A program made the translations under genes and the position numbers. The notes under the pieces are model-generated. The model was not told the origin of the DNA. It searched no databases and worked only from the letters and a program-made list of their open reading frames with translations. A stretch of DNA of 64,000 bases from positions 1 through 64,000 of the forward strand of contig JAVTVY010018867.1 of the NCBI GenBank assembly GCA_036873755.1, written 5' to 3'. Positions 55,738 through 64,000 of this stretch are shown one piece after another. The first letter of the stretch is position 1. The number at the start of each line of letters is the position of its first letter. Origin of the DNA: Hanleya hanleyi (lineage: Eukaryota > Mollusca > Polyplacophora > Lepidopleurida > Hanleyidae).

Positions 55738-55856
55738 TGGCCAAAGCCCTTAAAAGACAACCCCCGGCACAGGGAAGAGTCATTCGACGGCCAACACACC
55801 GACGACGCACACCCCAGAAGAAGAAGAATAAGAAGAGAGACATCTTCGCATAATGG
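55738..55856 (+). pseudogene. C-terminal fragment of the pre-capsid protein
   Basis: The frame VAKALKRQPPAQGRVIRRPT through RRRTPQKKKNKKRDIFA matches the C-terminus of the Polinton B protein at 62211-62459 (RRPTHRGRTSKTRDIFA). Its N-terminal part was lost in the deletion at ~55735. The stop overlaps the capsid ATG as TAATG. The highly basic tail suggests DNA or capsid contact. Confidence 0.65.
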
Positions 55857-57139
55857 CATCCATTCACTCCGAGTCGTGTCCGTCTACCAACAGTGAATTG
55901 GATTTGTGGACTATTCCACCCACACAGACCAGTGTCGCCGAGGGTCGTTGGGTAGAACATCGGCCCCTGGCTAGCCTGACGGGCTCGGGACCGCTGAAAT
56001 TTACCATTGAAAACAAAGATACGGCCTACCTGAATTTAGCCCACATCTACTTTTACGTGAAAGCCAAAGTGGTGGACAGAGATGGAACGGACATCGCGGC
56101 CGACGCGGTGGTAGACCCGGTGAATCTCTGGCTGCACTCGATGTTCCAACAGGTAGATATCTGTCTGAACGATAAACTCATCAGTACGTCCACCAATACG
56201 TACCCGTACCGAGCCTACATCGAGACGCTGATGTCGTACGGAGAAGTTGCCAAAAAACACACTTGTCAGCCCCACTGTACTACAGAGATACGCCCGGAGC
56301 AATGGATGCGACCACCCTTGCCAATAGTGGGTTCGGCCATCGCAGGCAGCTTACAGCCGTTAGCCGGTCCGTCGATATGATGGGACGACTGCACGCCGAT
56401 CTGTTCCTGCAAGACCGCTACATGATGAACGGCGTATCCATCAAGATCAAGTTGATCCGTTCCCCACCCACTTTCGCCTTGATGCCCGATGGAGATTCCC
56501 CCAATTACAAGATCATCATAGAAGATGCAGCCCTGTTTGTCCGTACGGTGGATTTGCAACAGGACGTGTTGGTGAGTCACATGGAAGCCTTATCGAAAAA
56601 ACCAGCCCTGTATCCCGTCCGACGCGTACAGACAAGTATCCATGAGGGCCAATCGTGAAAATTTATTTCTAGGGGATCTACCTAAACGTCTTACCCTGGC
56701 GTGTGTCACCAATACCAGTTTCAATGGCCGGTGGACAGAGAATCCGATCCACTTTCAACATTTCAACATCAACTTTGTGGCACTGCACGTGGCCGGCCAT
56801 CAAATCCCAGCCCGGCCGTTACAACCAGATTTTGGTAACCATCAGTATGTGCAGAGCTACCTGAACCTGTTTACAGCCACAGGACAAAACAATCAGGATG
56901 AAGGAAATACCATCACTCGACGAGACTTTTCCCGTGGGTACACTTTGTTTGCCTTCGACCTCACCCCTACCTTGGAACACGATCATCAACTGACCTTGCT
57001 CAAGAAAGGAAACTTACAGTTGGAACTGCGTTTCTCGGTAGCTCTATCCCATACCATTAACGTGATTTGCTACGCCGAGTTTGATAACGTCATCACCGTG
57101 GATCAGCAAAGAAACGTCCTGTGTGACTACGCCAGCTAG
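55853..57139 (+). pseudogene. Major capsid protein (double jelly-roll), two frameshifts
   Basis: About 428 codons from ATG 55853. Frame 1 (to ~56265) has ELDLWTIPPTQTSVAEGRW, FTIENKDTAYLNLAHIYFYV and VDPVNLWLHSMFQQVDICLN. The second frame (~56265-56640) has YYRDTPGAMDATT, GRLHADLFLQDRYMMNGVSI and KIIIEDAALFVR. The third (~56642-57139) has ENLFLGDLPKRLTLACV, FQHFNINFVALHVAGHQIPA, RGYTLFAFDLTP and INVICYAEFDNVITVD. This is the conserved Polinton hexon-like capsid protein. Both breaks are single-base-type shifts; each could be decay or an assembly error. A second, more decayed copy is at 62462-63319. Confidence 0.88.
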
Positions 57140-57143
57140 AGTC

Positions 57144-57644
57144 ATGGATACAGAGCAGCTCATCGCCATACTTCAGCGGGATCCCCGGGTACCCTTTCGA
57201 GGTGTGTTTCCACGCAATGTCTTTCCCACCCCATCCACCCCTGCGGCCTACATTCTGAATACAGACCCGCGTACTCGACCGGGTGAACATTGGGTGGCTG
57301 TATACGTGGACGCCCTGGGCCAAGGAGAATACTTTGATTCCTACGGACTTGTGCCCCTGCATCCCGATTTGACCCAGTTCATGGACGAATCTACTACAGT
57401 CTGGCGTTGGAATGCTAAAAAATTACAAGGACCCTTAAGTGGTGTATGTGGCCAGTACTGTGTGTTTTATCTCACCCACCGGAGTAGAGGACATTCTATG
57501 CAAACGATTGTACAGATGTTTGATGATTATTTTCAAGCCGAAGACCGTGATGTCTTAGTGTACGGCTGGGCTGCCTCTCGTTTTAATGTGCATGCCCCAT
57601 TTCTCAGTGTTCTTATTGTTCTGACGTTCATTGATGTTCAATAA
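57144..57644 (+). CDS. Adenain-type cysteine protease (maturation protease)
   Basis: About 167 residues from ATG 57144, just after the capsid stop. The Ulp1/adenain catalytic set is present in order: His in RPGEHWVAVYVD, Asp/Glu region in GEYFDSYG, Gln/Cys in GVCGQYCVFYL. The N-terminus (TEQLIAILQRDPR ... VFPRNVFP) is typical of Polinton proteases. In adenoviruses the homologue cleaves capsid precursors. The frame is intact with all catalytic residues visible. The stop TAA is embedded in an AATAAA signal. Confidence 0.88.
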   Translation: MDTEQLIAILQRDPRVPFRGVFPRNVFPTPSTPAAYILNTDPRTRPGEHWVAVYVDALGQGEYFDSYGLVPLHPDLTQFMDESTTVWRWNAKKLQGPLSGVCGQYCVFYLTHRSRGHSMQTIVQMFDDYFQAEDRDVLVYGWAASRFNVHAPFLSVLIVLTFIDVQ

Positions 57645-57645
57645 A
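57640..57645 (+). terminator. AATAAA signal overlapping the protease stop
   Basis: CAATAAAA: the TAA stop of the protease lies inside AATAAA, closing the plus-strand structural cluster. The accessory genes, by contrast, end in histone-type hairpins. Confidence 0.7.
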
Positions 57646-57682
57646 AAATTCATGAAAACACAAGTGAGGTTTTGACTTTTTT

Positions 57683-57857
57683 TATATTCAGGTGAACAAG
57701 AATGGTTAGAATATGTACAAAGAATATGAACAATACGGTAGAGTTACAAAGAATACAGTTGGGCAACACTGATATTCAGGCGAACAAGAATGGTTAGAAT
57801 ATGTACAAAGAATGTGAACAATACAGTAGAGTTACAAAGAATACAGTTGGGCAACAA
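57683..57857. repeat. Two direct copies of an 88-bp repeat
   Basis: ATTCAGG(T/C)GAACAAGAATGG, ATATGTACAAAGAAT and GAATACAGTTGGGCAACA occur twice with an 88-bp offset, directly before the tRNA-like sequence. Confidence 0.9.
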
Positions 57858-57858
57858 T

Positions 57859-57936
57859 GTCAGAGCGTCGGATTCGAACCCACGACCTGCATTGCGAAGA
57901 CCAGACTGGCGCCTCAGACCACTCGGCCATCCCGAC
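57859..57936 (-). tRNA. tRNA-Leu-like pseudogene or SINE head
   Basis: The minus strand starts GTCGGGATGGCCGAGTGGTC (D-arm GCC/GGC, A box) and has a B box GGGTTCGAATCC and a type-II variable arm, ending GCTCTGAC that pairs with the 5' end in six of seven positions. The anticodon arm is shortened (CCAGTCTGG), so no functional anticodon loop remains. It is probably a tRNA-derived repeat lodged between the convergent protease and polymerase genes. Confidence 0.6.
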
Positions 57937-57999
57937 TTTTACAGATGTACGTTACTTTTTACAGTACTAGTTTAACTCGTACTATCAAAAGTCATAGTT

Positions 58000-60900
58000 T
58001 CACAAGTCCAGGTAGGTGGTACTGACTCCATCGGGAAGGACTTTCCGTTTCGGATAGAAAAATGTGAAGGCATCTCGTTTCTGGATGTACGTTCGCATCT
58101 GGTGATCGACGACCCGGAATCCTCTGTTAGTGCCACTCGCACTGGCCTGGCTATGCAGCGCGCCCAGGTAGAGGGCTTTGTCGATGGCAAGGTCACGTCG
58201 GTTGACGCCTTTACAACTAAACTTGTTGTTTCCATCACCTCCGTGACAATAGTACGTCTTGGACGACAGGGCGATCATGGCATCTCCACGCCACTCTAAC
58301 TTGAAGACACCCGGCGTCCGCTTGTCGTACTGGTAATGATCGCGTCGAGGTAGCCACTGGTCCCGTTCCGCCTCATACTGCGAGCGTAATTCGGGTTTGA
58401 CGAGTGACTCCCAATCCGCATTAGAGCCCGTGTTCATCTCCATGAGTTGCCAGTCTGATGGATTGAAATACACCGCCATGAAATCAAATAAAAATTGCAG
58501 CATCCTCTGCTTGGCCACCTGATATACCATACATCCAATTTGGAGCGGAAGATCTTCTTGGCTGAACTGACTTCATACGTATCATCACCGATGACGTCCA
58601 GGGACCGAAACAGAGGCGAGTTGATCTTTTTGCGCGCTTGTTTGGTAGTGCAGATATTCACGTTGACATGCTTGTCTTGATTGGTGACCGTTTTTCCATA
58701 GTAGCCATTGCCCGTGAGTTTCCAGGATTTCCTGATAATGGCCTGACTGGGATCTTTATCGCCTTGACGACGGGCAGATGTGACGATGTCGGCATGCCCC
58801 GCAAAACAGTCGTTCGCTACGTACTGAAGGACTTGGTACACTGGCGTAACTTCGAGGCCGTGGCTCATGTACCACTGTAGTAGCGGGGTACCCAGCAAGA
58901 TTGTTTTCCCCCACATGCTCCCAATCAGCATCCGAAGAGGACGAGGCAGGCATTCGTGTTGCTCAGCATAGGTGCCCATGGTGTCTCCAATGTCATCCCG
59001 ACTCACCAGCGTGTTTTTAAAGATGGGTGGGCACTGGGCAAATAGTGGCTTGAGGTTGTCGGGAACATGCAGATCGCATTCTACAAACCCGTAGAGGTCC
59101 CCGGAACGAACGGCGTCGAGAAGCTGTGGCTGGGTCAGGAATCGCCGGTGACTGAGGGGGTACTCTCGCGCTTTAAGGAAGCGACGTAAGTATGGGAGGG
59201 CCTGGCATGTGGTGTGAAATTCACACTCCCACATTTCGATGAGTTGGTACCCCATCTCTTTCACGTAATCCCCGTTCTCCACCACTTCTGCCCGTAGTTC
59301 TTCCGCCGATTTTTCACGTCGTTCGTTGAAGCGGGCAGCGCTGAAATGGCATTGGTGGCCGTGCCAGTAACACCCGTAAAATTGGAATACGGTGGGTTTA
59401 TTCTGGAATATAGCAAACCCATCGACGGGGAGTCGACGATCTCCTATCCGCTTCTCTGTGGCGTTGGTTTGGTGTCCTATAGAAATTCCCCGTCGATCGG
59501 GGGCCCTCGGTGGCTGAGTGGTCTAAGGCGCTTCGCTGGTGACCGCTAGCCGCACACCGCTGAACCGGCACGGGTTCGAGCCCAGCTGGTCCATGTGTGA
59601 AAGTTTGTCAGTTACTTACTCCGGGTACTCCGGTTTTCTCCACCAACCAAACTGACTGTCACCATATGAGTGAAACAAACTTGAGTGTGACATTAAGCCA
59701 AATCCCCTCCCTCCCTCCCCGTCGATCGGCTTCACAGTCCAACCACTGGTCAGCCAGATGCTTGTACGGCGTACGTTCAGGTCGGAAATGCTGACCTTCC
59801 GCCAACCAGCGTGTATGATGACCACTGGGCATAGGTTGGGCGAGAGACCACAGATACAGGGCATTGGCGTCGAATCCAATGATTTTGGCACAGGGTTTCC
59901 CACCTGGAAGGGTTGTGACGTCCTTCTCGTGATAACGATGGAAAATAAGGCTGGGTCCGCCGACGATGTTCTGCTTTAAACAATCATACATGTCCTCGTC
60001 TTTTTGTTGAATGAGTGAAAAGTACGTGGAACAATCTTGAAAAAGATGGCGAAGCGCAAGACCCGGTAAACTCAAGCACTCCTTGAATATGTCCACGTGC
60101 ATTTGATCCCGAAAGAGTTAGGCCATTTTCTCGGCCGCTTCGAGGAATGGAACCACATTTAAGTTGCTATAATACACTAGGAAATCTCGCAAGGTCTGCA
60201 TATGTTGGTCGTTCCATACTTGCTATAGTTCCAGGTACGTGTCTTCTGAACATTCCACCTGCTTCAGATCGTCGAAGAAAGCGTCCCGGGGTGGTAACTG
60301 TGTTTCCTCCAAGCGCTCGAGCGTTGACATATAGGTGTAAGGGAACCTCCCTTTGGTTTGTGCACAGTCATAGGCCTTTACGCACTGATCGTAGCTGTAA
60401 TTTGGAGCTAAGTAGTTGCGTACATCCAGGAAATGGAGTGATGTGGTGGTAAGGGCCATGTGGTTGTTGATCTTTTTGATGACGGACTTGATGGTATCGG
60501 AATGGGCCCGGTAAGGGTAGAGAAATTCCTTCACCATGTTCAAATCGTATCGCCCCGAATTGAAGCCGAGCACAGGTTACTGGCCTAGGTATTGTAGGAA
60601 GCGCAACTTCAATTTCTCCGCATACGGCTTGGGTAAGGGTACAGTCTCCGGCTGAATGTCCTGCATCGCCGGCTCCGACTCCGACTCCGACTCCGACTCT
60701 TCATCGTCGCTGAAGGACACACCAGGTGTAGGAATACGATCGTCGAGTTGGTCCAGCACGTCCTGGAACTTGGACACCAACAGTCCTGTACTGGCCGCAC
60801 TCACGGCCTCTAAATACTCCATCATCCGGGTAATCAACTCATGGGAGTCCCCAGTGGACACGAAACAGACGGGTACAGCGTCATAGCCGGGTACGTTGCT

Positions 60901-61878
60901 GGAAATACTGACACTCAGGGGAATATGGCGCTGTGTGCACTGCGTTTTGGCTGAGAAAATGTCCATGGGTTCCAAAATGGCCTCGAAATCATAACACGCC
61001 CGGTAGGGAAAATAACGGTCCACGGTATGACAATGCCCTCATCAGCCAGGTCTTCGAAAATAGTAGGCGTGTTATGGTACACTCCACCAGGAGATTTGCG
61101 TTTCACAGCGTTGTCACAAGTCTTCTCGTGCCGATGTAAGTCGTAAGAACGGTCAAACACCCGATGGCAATGAGAACAACTGTAGGATTGCGCGTACAGG
61201 CTCATATCGTAGATCAGGGGAAAATGACTCCCCCCTCCATTGTCGAAGACATTGACTTTCATTGTAGAGGCATACCGTTCTGTTGAGCGATGAACCAATT
61301 CAGCCAGAAATGTATCCTCCTCCTCCTTCACAAAGATATTCACGTGGAACGGTGTTTCCACGACATCCAAATACTGGAATGGGACTCCCCGGAACTGCCG
61401 CGGGTCAATGTCTTGCGCCTGTAGATACTCTTCCCAATACATAGTTGCATTTCTATCACATTTTTGGGGATTACACTGGTCCAAATGAACGGCCAAACAC
61501 TGAAACAGACATTTCCGGTCTTTGTAGGGCCCATGGTTGCCTCCCGTTAAACGCATACAGGCCGTTTCGATGGAGCAGCCAAGGCGGAAGAATAACAGGA
61601 GCGCCGATGGGGTGATCTCTCATTTTCGTGACGAAAAATGTGAGGTTCGTCACCATTTCTACAGTCCATTTGATGTTGGGACGTTGCAACCGGGCTCATT
61701 CCAATGGATCCAACGTAGTCAGTTGGTCGATGAATGGCTCCAGAGAAATAGCATCCGTCACCGTGAACGGGTGGTCAAACACATAGGAATTATTACTGGA
61801 GTAAAAATACTGCAGTTGATCCGTCTCTTTGTGCAGTAAGATATACACAAATGTCATATTAAATTTGAAGGCTGTCAC
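58000..61878 (-). pseudogene. Protein-primed type-B DNA polymerase (Polinton pPolB), disrupted
   Basis: Minus strand, N-terminus at ~61878. Order: conserved N-terminal domain (NLTFFVTKMRDHPIG), a C2H2-like finger (YSCSHCHRVFDRSYDLHRH), Exo I (YDFEAIL, ~60990), Exo II (GFNSGRYDLNM, ~60560), palm motif A (FDANALYLW, ~59890), a YWHGH motif (~59360), motif B (KLTGNGYYGK, ~58700) and motif C region (~58425). Breaks: in-frame stops at 61696, 60577, 60223 and ~60120; frameshifts near 61550, 61030 and 58540; a SINE at 59501-59716. Motif C reads EMNTGS where the family has DTDS, so both catalytic aspartates are gone. It converges on the protease and starts at the right TIR. Confidence 0.92.
59501..59716 (+). 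mobile_element. tRNA-derived SINE inserted in the polymerase gene
   Basis: 216 bp flanked by exact 13-bp duplications CCCCGTCGATCGG (59488-59500 and 59717-59729). It has an A-box-like TGGCTGAGTGGTCTAAGG, a B box CGGGTTCGAGCCC, then the family body GTGTGAAAGTTTGTCAG and CCAACCAAACTGACTGTCAC, and a 3' end ATTAAGCCAAATCCCC. Long duplications mean LINE-type retrotransposition. It is the same family as 41611-41820. Confidence 0.93.
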
Positions 61879-61988
61879 CTGATCTGTAAAAATGTTCTCG
61901 GCCTAAGTAGGAAGATGCGTGAGGTCCTCCAACCGAAAATTATACAAATCCAACAGGCGACGGTGACGGTGGAAACAACGACGTATCA

Positions 61989-62204
61989 GTACATGCATCC
62001 CATAGTCCCAGGTCACGCCCGATTCACGCAGACCGGAACTGACGTCATACACATGCGCACTTCCCGTCATGGAAAAACCCCAGAACCAAGGCATACGACG
62101 AGGTCAAAATACACGCTTCTGATTGGATGACGCAAAGGTCAAAGGTCACGTGATATGCAAATTTGTTAGGTCAATGGGACCTGTAATGCGCAATGTATAC
62201 TACT
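61989..62204 (-). repeat. Polinton A right TIR
   Basis: Inverted counterpart of 47477-47690. It forms the upstream region of the minus-strand polymerase gene, as the left TIR lies upstream of the CARD gene. Confidence 0.93.
62136..62148. promoter_or_regulatory. DR1 nuclear-receptor-type site in the right TIR
   Basis: AGGTCAAAGGTCA followed by CGTG (E-box CACGTG), preserved identically in the right TIR upstream of the polymerase gene. Confidence 0.55.
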
Positions 62205-62210
62205 TACACG
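62205..62210. other. Target-site duplication TACACG, right
   Basis: Right half of the 6-bp target duplication; the sequence after it resumes the interrupted gene of Polinton B. Confidence 0.93.
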
Positions 62211-62459
62211 CATCAAACAGGTCATGAGATTGGTAATGTTCTCGGGAGCATCGTCAAAACTTTCCTGCCATTGGTGATGCGTGGGGTGAAAGCGGTCGAA
62301 TCGGGCTGCCAGCCCTGGAAGCAGGAAGCAGGAGGTGTCATGGTCGCCAAAGCACAACGAAACGTAGTCAATACAAGACCTGCACCACCGAGACTGCGTA
62401 CCAGTCGACGACCGACTCATCGGGGACGCACATCGAAGACCCGGGATATCTTTGCGTAA
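62211..62459 (+). pseudogene. Pre-capsid protein, Polinton B, remainder
   Basis: HQTGHEIGNVLGSIVKTFLP, LVMRGVKAVESG and the basic C-terminus RRPTHRGRTSKTRDIFA, stop at 62457-62459. A short hydrophobic/glycine segment then a basic tail is the pattern of the Polinton protein encoded just before the major capsid protein. Its 5' end lies on the other side of Polinton A (45397-45451), in a different frame at the junction. Confidence 0.75.
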
Positions 62460-62461
62460 AC

Positions 62462-63319
62462 ATGTCCTTAATCCACGCAGATTCTTGGCCCTCCACCAGC
62501 AGTGAATTTGATTTGTGGACCGCCTCGCCAACGCAGACCAGTGCCGAACACAGATTATGAGTGGAGCATCTCCTGCTCTCCAGCATCAATGAAACAGATC
62601 CCATCGAGTTCACCATCGGCAATGCGGATACGGCCTATGCGGATTTAGCCCATACTTACTTGTATGTCAAATCCAGGATCCTCAATGGGGATGGCCACTG
62701 ACGTAAAGGGGCACGCATCTGACTATAAGATCATCATCTAAGACGCAGTCCTGTATATCCGTAAAGTGAAACCGAATCCAGCCGTCCAACTGGGACACCT
62801 CAAAACTTTGGAGAAAATAACAACCCGGTACACTATCCGACGTGTGCAAGTTCTCTGAGAGCCAACAAAGAAAACTTGTTGTTGGGGGAACTGTCCTAGC
62901 GATTGATCCTGGCCTGAGTGAAGAATACCAGTTTCAGTGGAGCCCACCCGGAGAAGCCGTTTGACTTTAAACATTTCGGCATCAATTTTGAGGCACTGCA
63001 TGTGGACGGACAGCAGGTCCCAGCCACTGCCTTAACTTTGGGCGCGACAATTTTATTCGAGCCTATCAGAGCCAGTTTACAGCGACAGGTCAAATCAACC
63101 AGCATGAAGGGAATATGATCAGTCGGTACGCTAACGGATACACGTAGTTCTGTTTCTATCTGACCCCCACCTTAGAGAGCGACCATCAGCTGACCCCGCC
63201 AGGCAAGGCAACTTACGGTTGGAAATCCACTTTGCAAGAGCCCTCCGGAGCAACATCAATGTGATTTGCTACGCCGAGATTAACAACATCATTCAAGTCC
63301 TGTGTGACTTCGCCACATA
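62462..63319 (+). pseudogene. Major capsid protein, Polinton B, heavily decayed
   Basis: ATG 62462 region reads SSEFDLWTASPTQTS, then FTIGNADTAYADLAHTYLYV, a ~280-bp deletion compared with Polinton A, KIII-DAVLYIRKVKPNP, then FKHFGINFEALHVDGQQVPA, and finally NVICYAEINNIIQV and LCDFAT. Many stops and frameshifts interrupt it. It aligns to the Polinton A capsid at 55853-57139 throughout. Confidence 0.88.
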
Positions 63320-63393
63320 ACATAGACACAGATAAGATTACCACCGTGCTGGAGAATGACTCAGGGACACGCACCATCTTTCAAGGGGTGAAA
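63320..63393 (+). pseudogene. Protease N-terminus, Polinton B
   Basis: Reads IDTDKITTVLENDSGTRTIF and QGV, aligning with the start of the protease of Polinton A (MDTEQLIAILQRDPRVPFRG). Similarity stops abruptly at ~63393, so the catalytic domain is absent. Confidence 0.72.
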
Positions 63394-64000
63394 GTCCTGG
63401 AAATGAACGAAATATGGTCTATTTTGGGTCATCTCAATAGATTTTCCAGAAAATATGGAGTACATACCGAGAGAAAAAAATTAGGTTAAATTTGAATAAC
63501 TGGCTTGTATGTTGAATTAATGGTATGAACATACCCACCAAGAAAATATATACTTTTATAGGGGTTTGCTGAAGGGTTTGGCAACACCGATAAACAGAAG
63601 GGCTATCACCCTATATGCAATGTTTTATATGCGCTCAAATTGCTCAATTTTATACCATTTCAATGCACGCTTTCCGATCTTTCTTAACATTCAGAGCAGA
63701 ATATTTAGAAATTTTCAATTGTAACACAGAAGAGCTAAACCGATAACATATGTTGCCAAGCAGGACTATACAGATTTACCTCCCATTGGACCGGGCGGCT
63801 ATGGCATCTAAAATGCCGTCACCAGCACCAAATCAATTACTCAACATATTTTCCCACGTAAAACTCGTCGGAAATCTTAATACTGTGAATAATTGACTAT
63901 TATTTGAGTCTTAGCAATTATTTTTGAAGATTCTGTGAGAGTTTTCGATATTAACCAGACGGAGGAGAGTACAAATTTAACATAAATTTGACCGTAATTC
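63394..64000. other. Stretch without recognisable gene
   Basis: AT-rich DNA beyond the truncated Polinton B; no ORF or repeat shared with the rest of the window. Confidence 0.5.

Larger units (their letters stand above)
47477..62204. mobile_element. Polinton A (Maverick/adintovirus-like element), complete boundaries
   Basis: Its ends are inverted repeats starting AGTAGTATACATTGCGCATT (47477 and, on the minus strand, 62204). A 6-bp duplication TACACG flanks it (47471-47476 and 62205-62210), the size known for Polintons. It encodes a protein-primed type-B polymerase, adenain-like protease, packaging ATPase remnant, double-jelly-roll major capsid protein and capsid-cluster proteins. Accessory genes encode CARD, PC4-like and RING domains. 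No retrovirus-like integrase is found, the minor-capsid gene is mostly deleted and several genes are frameshifted, so this copy is defective. Confidence 0.95.
62205..63393 (+). mobile_element. Polinton B, right part
   Basis: Continuation of 42905-45451 beyond the insertion of Polinton A: rest of the pre-capsid gene, the major capsid protein and the first codons of the protease, in Polinton order. Similarity ends at ~63393; the remainder of B and its right TIR are not in the window or are lost. Confidence 0.85.

Noticed and set aside
47477..62204. Adenovirus or giant-virus integration instead of a Polinton
   Set aside because: The combination of TIRs with a 6-bp TSD, protein-primed PolB with N-terminal conserved domain, adenain-like protease and this capsid cluster order is that of Polintons/adintoviruses.

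Overview
The window is metazoan nuclear DNA, most likely from a marine invertebrate (a mollusc or similar lophotrochozoan is my guess from the repeat style; the species is inferred, not shown). Evidence: eukaryotic TATA/initiator promoters, AATAAA signals, tRNA-derived SINEs with target-site duplications, splice-flanked exon-like ORFs and very dense transposon and minisatellite content. I recognise no complete host gene.

Region by region. 1-22.3 kb is repeats: a dispersed repeat (1-497, again at 18.9-19.3 kb), a near-perfect 155-bp palindrome (2758-2912), and three and a half tandem copies of a ~3.15-kb unit (3516-17180). Each full unit carries a minus-strand exon-like ORF and a ~115-bp minisatellite. 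Comparing the units exposes three transposon insertions with exact ends (8969-10817, 12586-13411, 14926-16155). 22.3-29.6 kb is a ~37-bp minisatellite array split by a TA-flanked element (25437-29242), itself invaded by a CAGGGG-ended element (25563-27315). 29.7-36.1 kb is bounded by a 130-bp inverted repeat and holds two tandem-repeat families. 36.2-40.1 kb is a decayed transposon with ~425-bp direct repeats at its ends.

41-63.4 kb is the biologically rich part: Polinton/Maverick (adintovirus-like) elements, that is, endogenised dsDNA-virus/transposons. An old copy (Polinton B) is preserved as 42.9-45.45 kb plus 62.2-63.39 kb. A younger Polinton A (47477-62204) is inserted into it, with ~215-bp terminal inverted repeats and an exact 6-bp target-site duplication TACACG. 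The left junction, including part of B and the first gene of A, was then tandemly duplicated (2025-bp period, 44680-48729). A third scrap of polymerase lies at 41.2 kb.

Polinton A reads, left to right: TIR; sub-terminal repeats; TATA promoter; a CARD-domain ORF followed in frame by a PC4-like ORF; two convergently arranged RING-finger genes; a minus-strand small gene; an array of eight phased CCAAT boxes; a structural cluster (PC4-like remnant fused to a packaging ATPase lacking its P-loop, small basic protein, capsid-associated protein, minor-capsid fragment, double-jelly-roll major capsid protein, adenain-type protease); and a convergent minus-strand protein-primed type-B DNA polymerase ending at the right TIR. 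No integrase was found. Frameshifts, nonsense codons, deletions, a SINE in the polymerase and loss of its motif C aspartates show that the copy is defective.

The most unusual observation is that the accessory genes of Polinton A end in histone-mRNA-type 3' stem-loops (GGCCCT-N4-AGGGCC, with ACCCA-like flanks and, in two cases, a purine-rich downstream element GAAAGA 13 nt later) instead of AATAAA signals. With the CCAAT arrays and CCAAT boxes in the TIRs, this suggests expression coupled to host S phase through the replication-dependent histone machinery.
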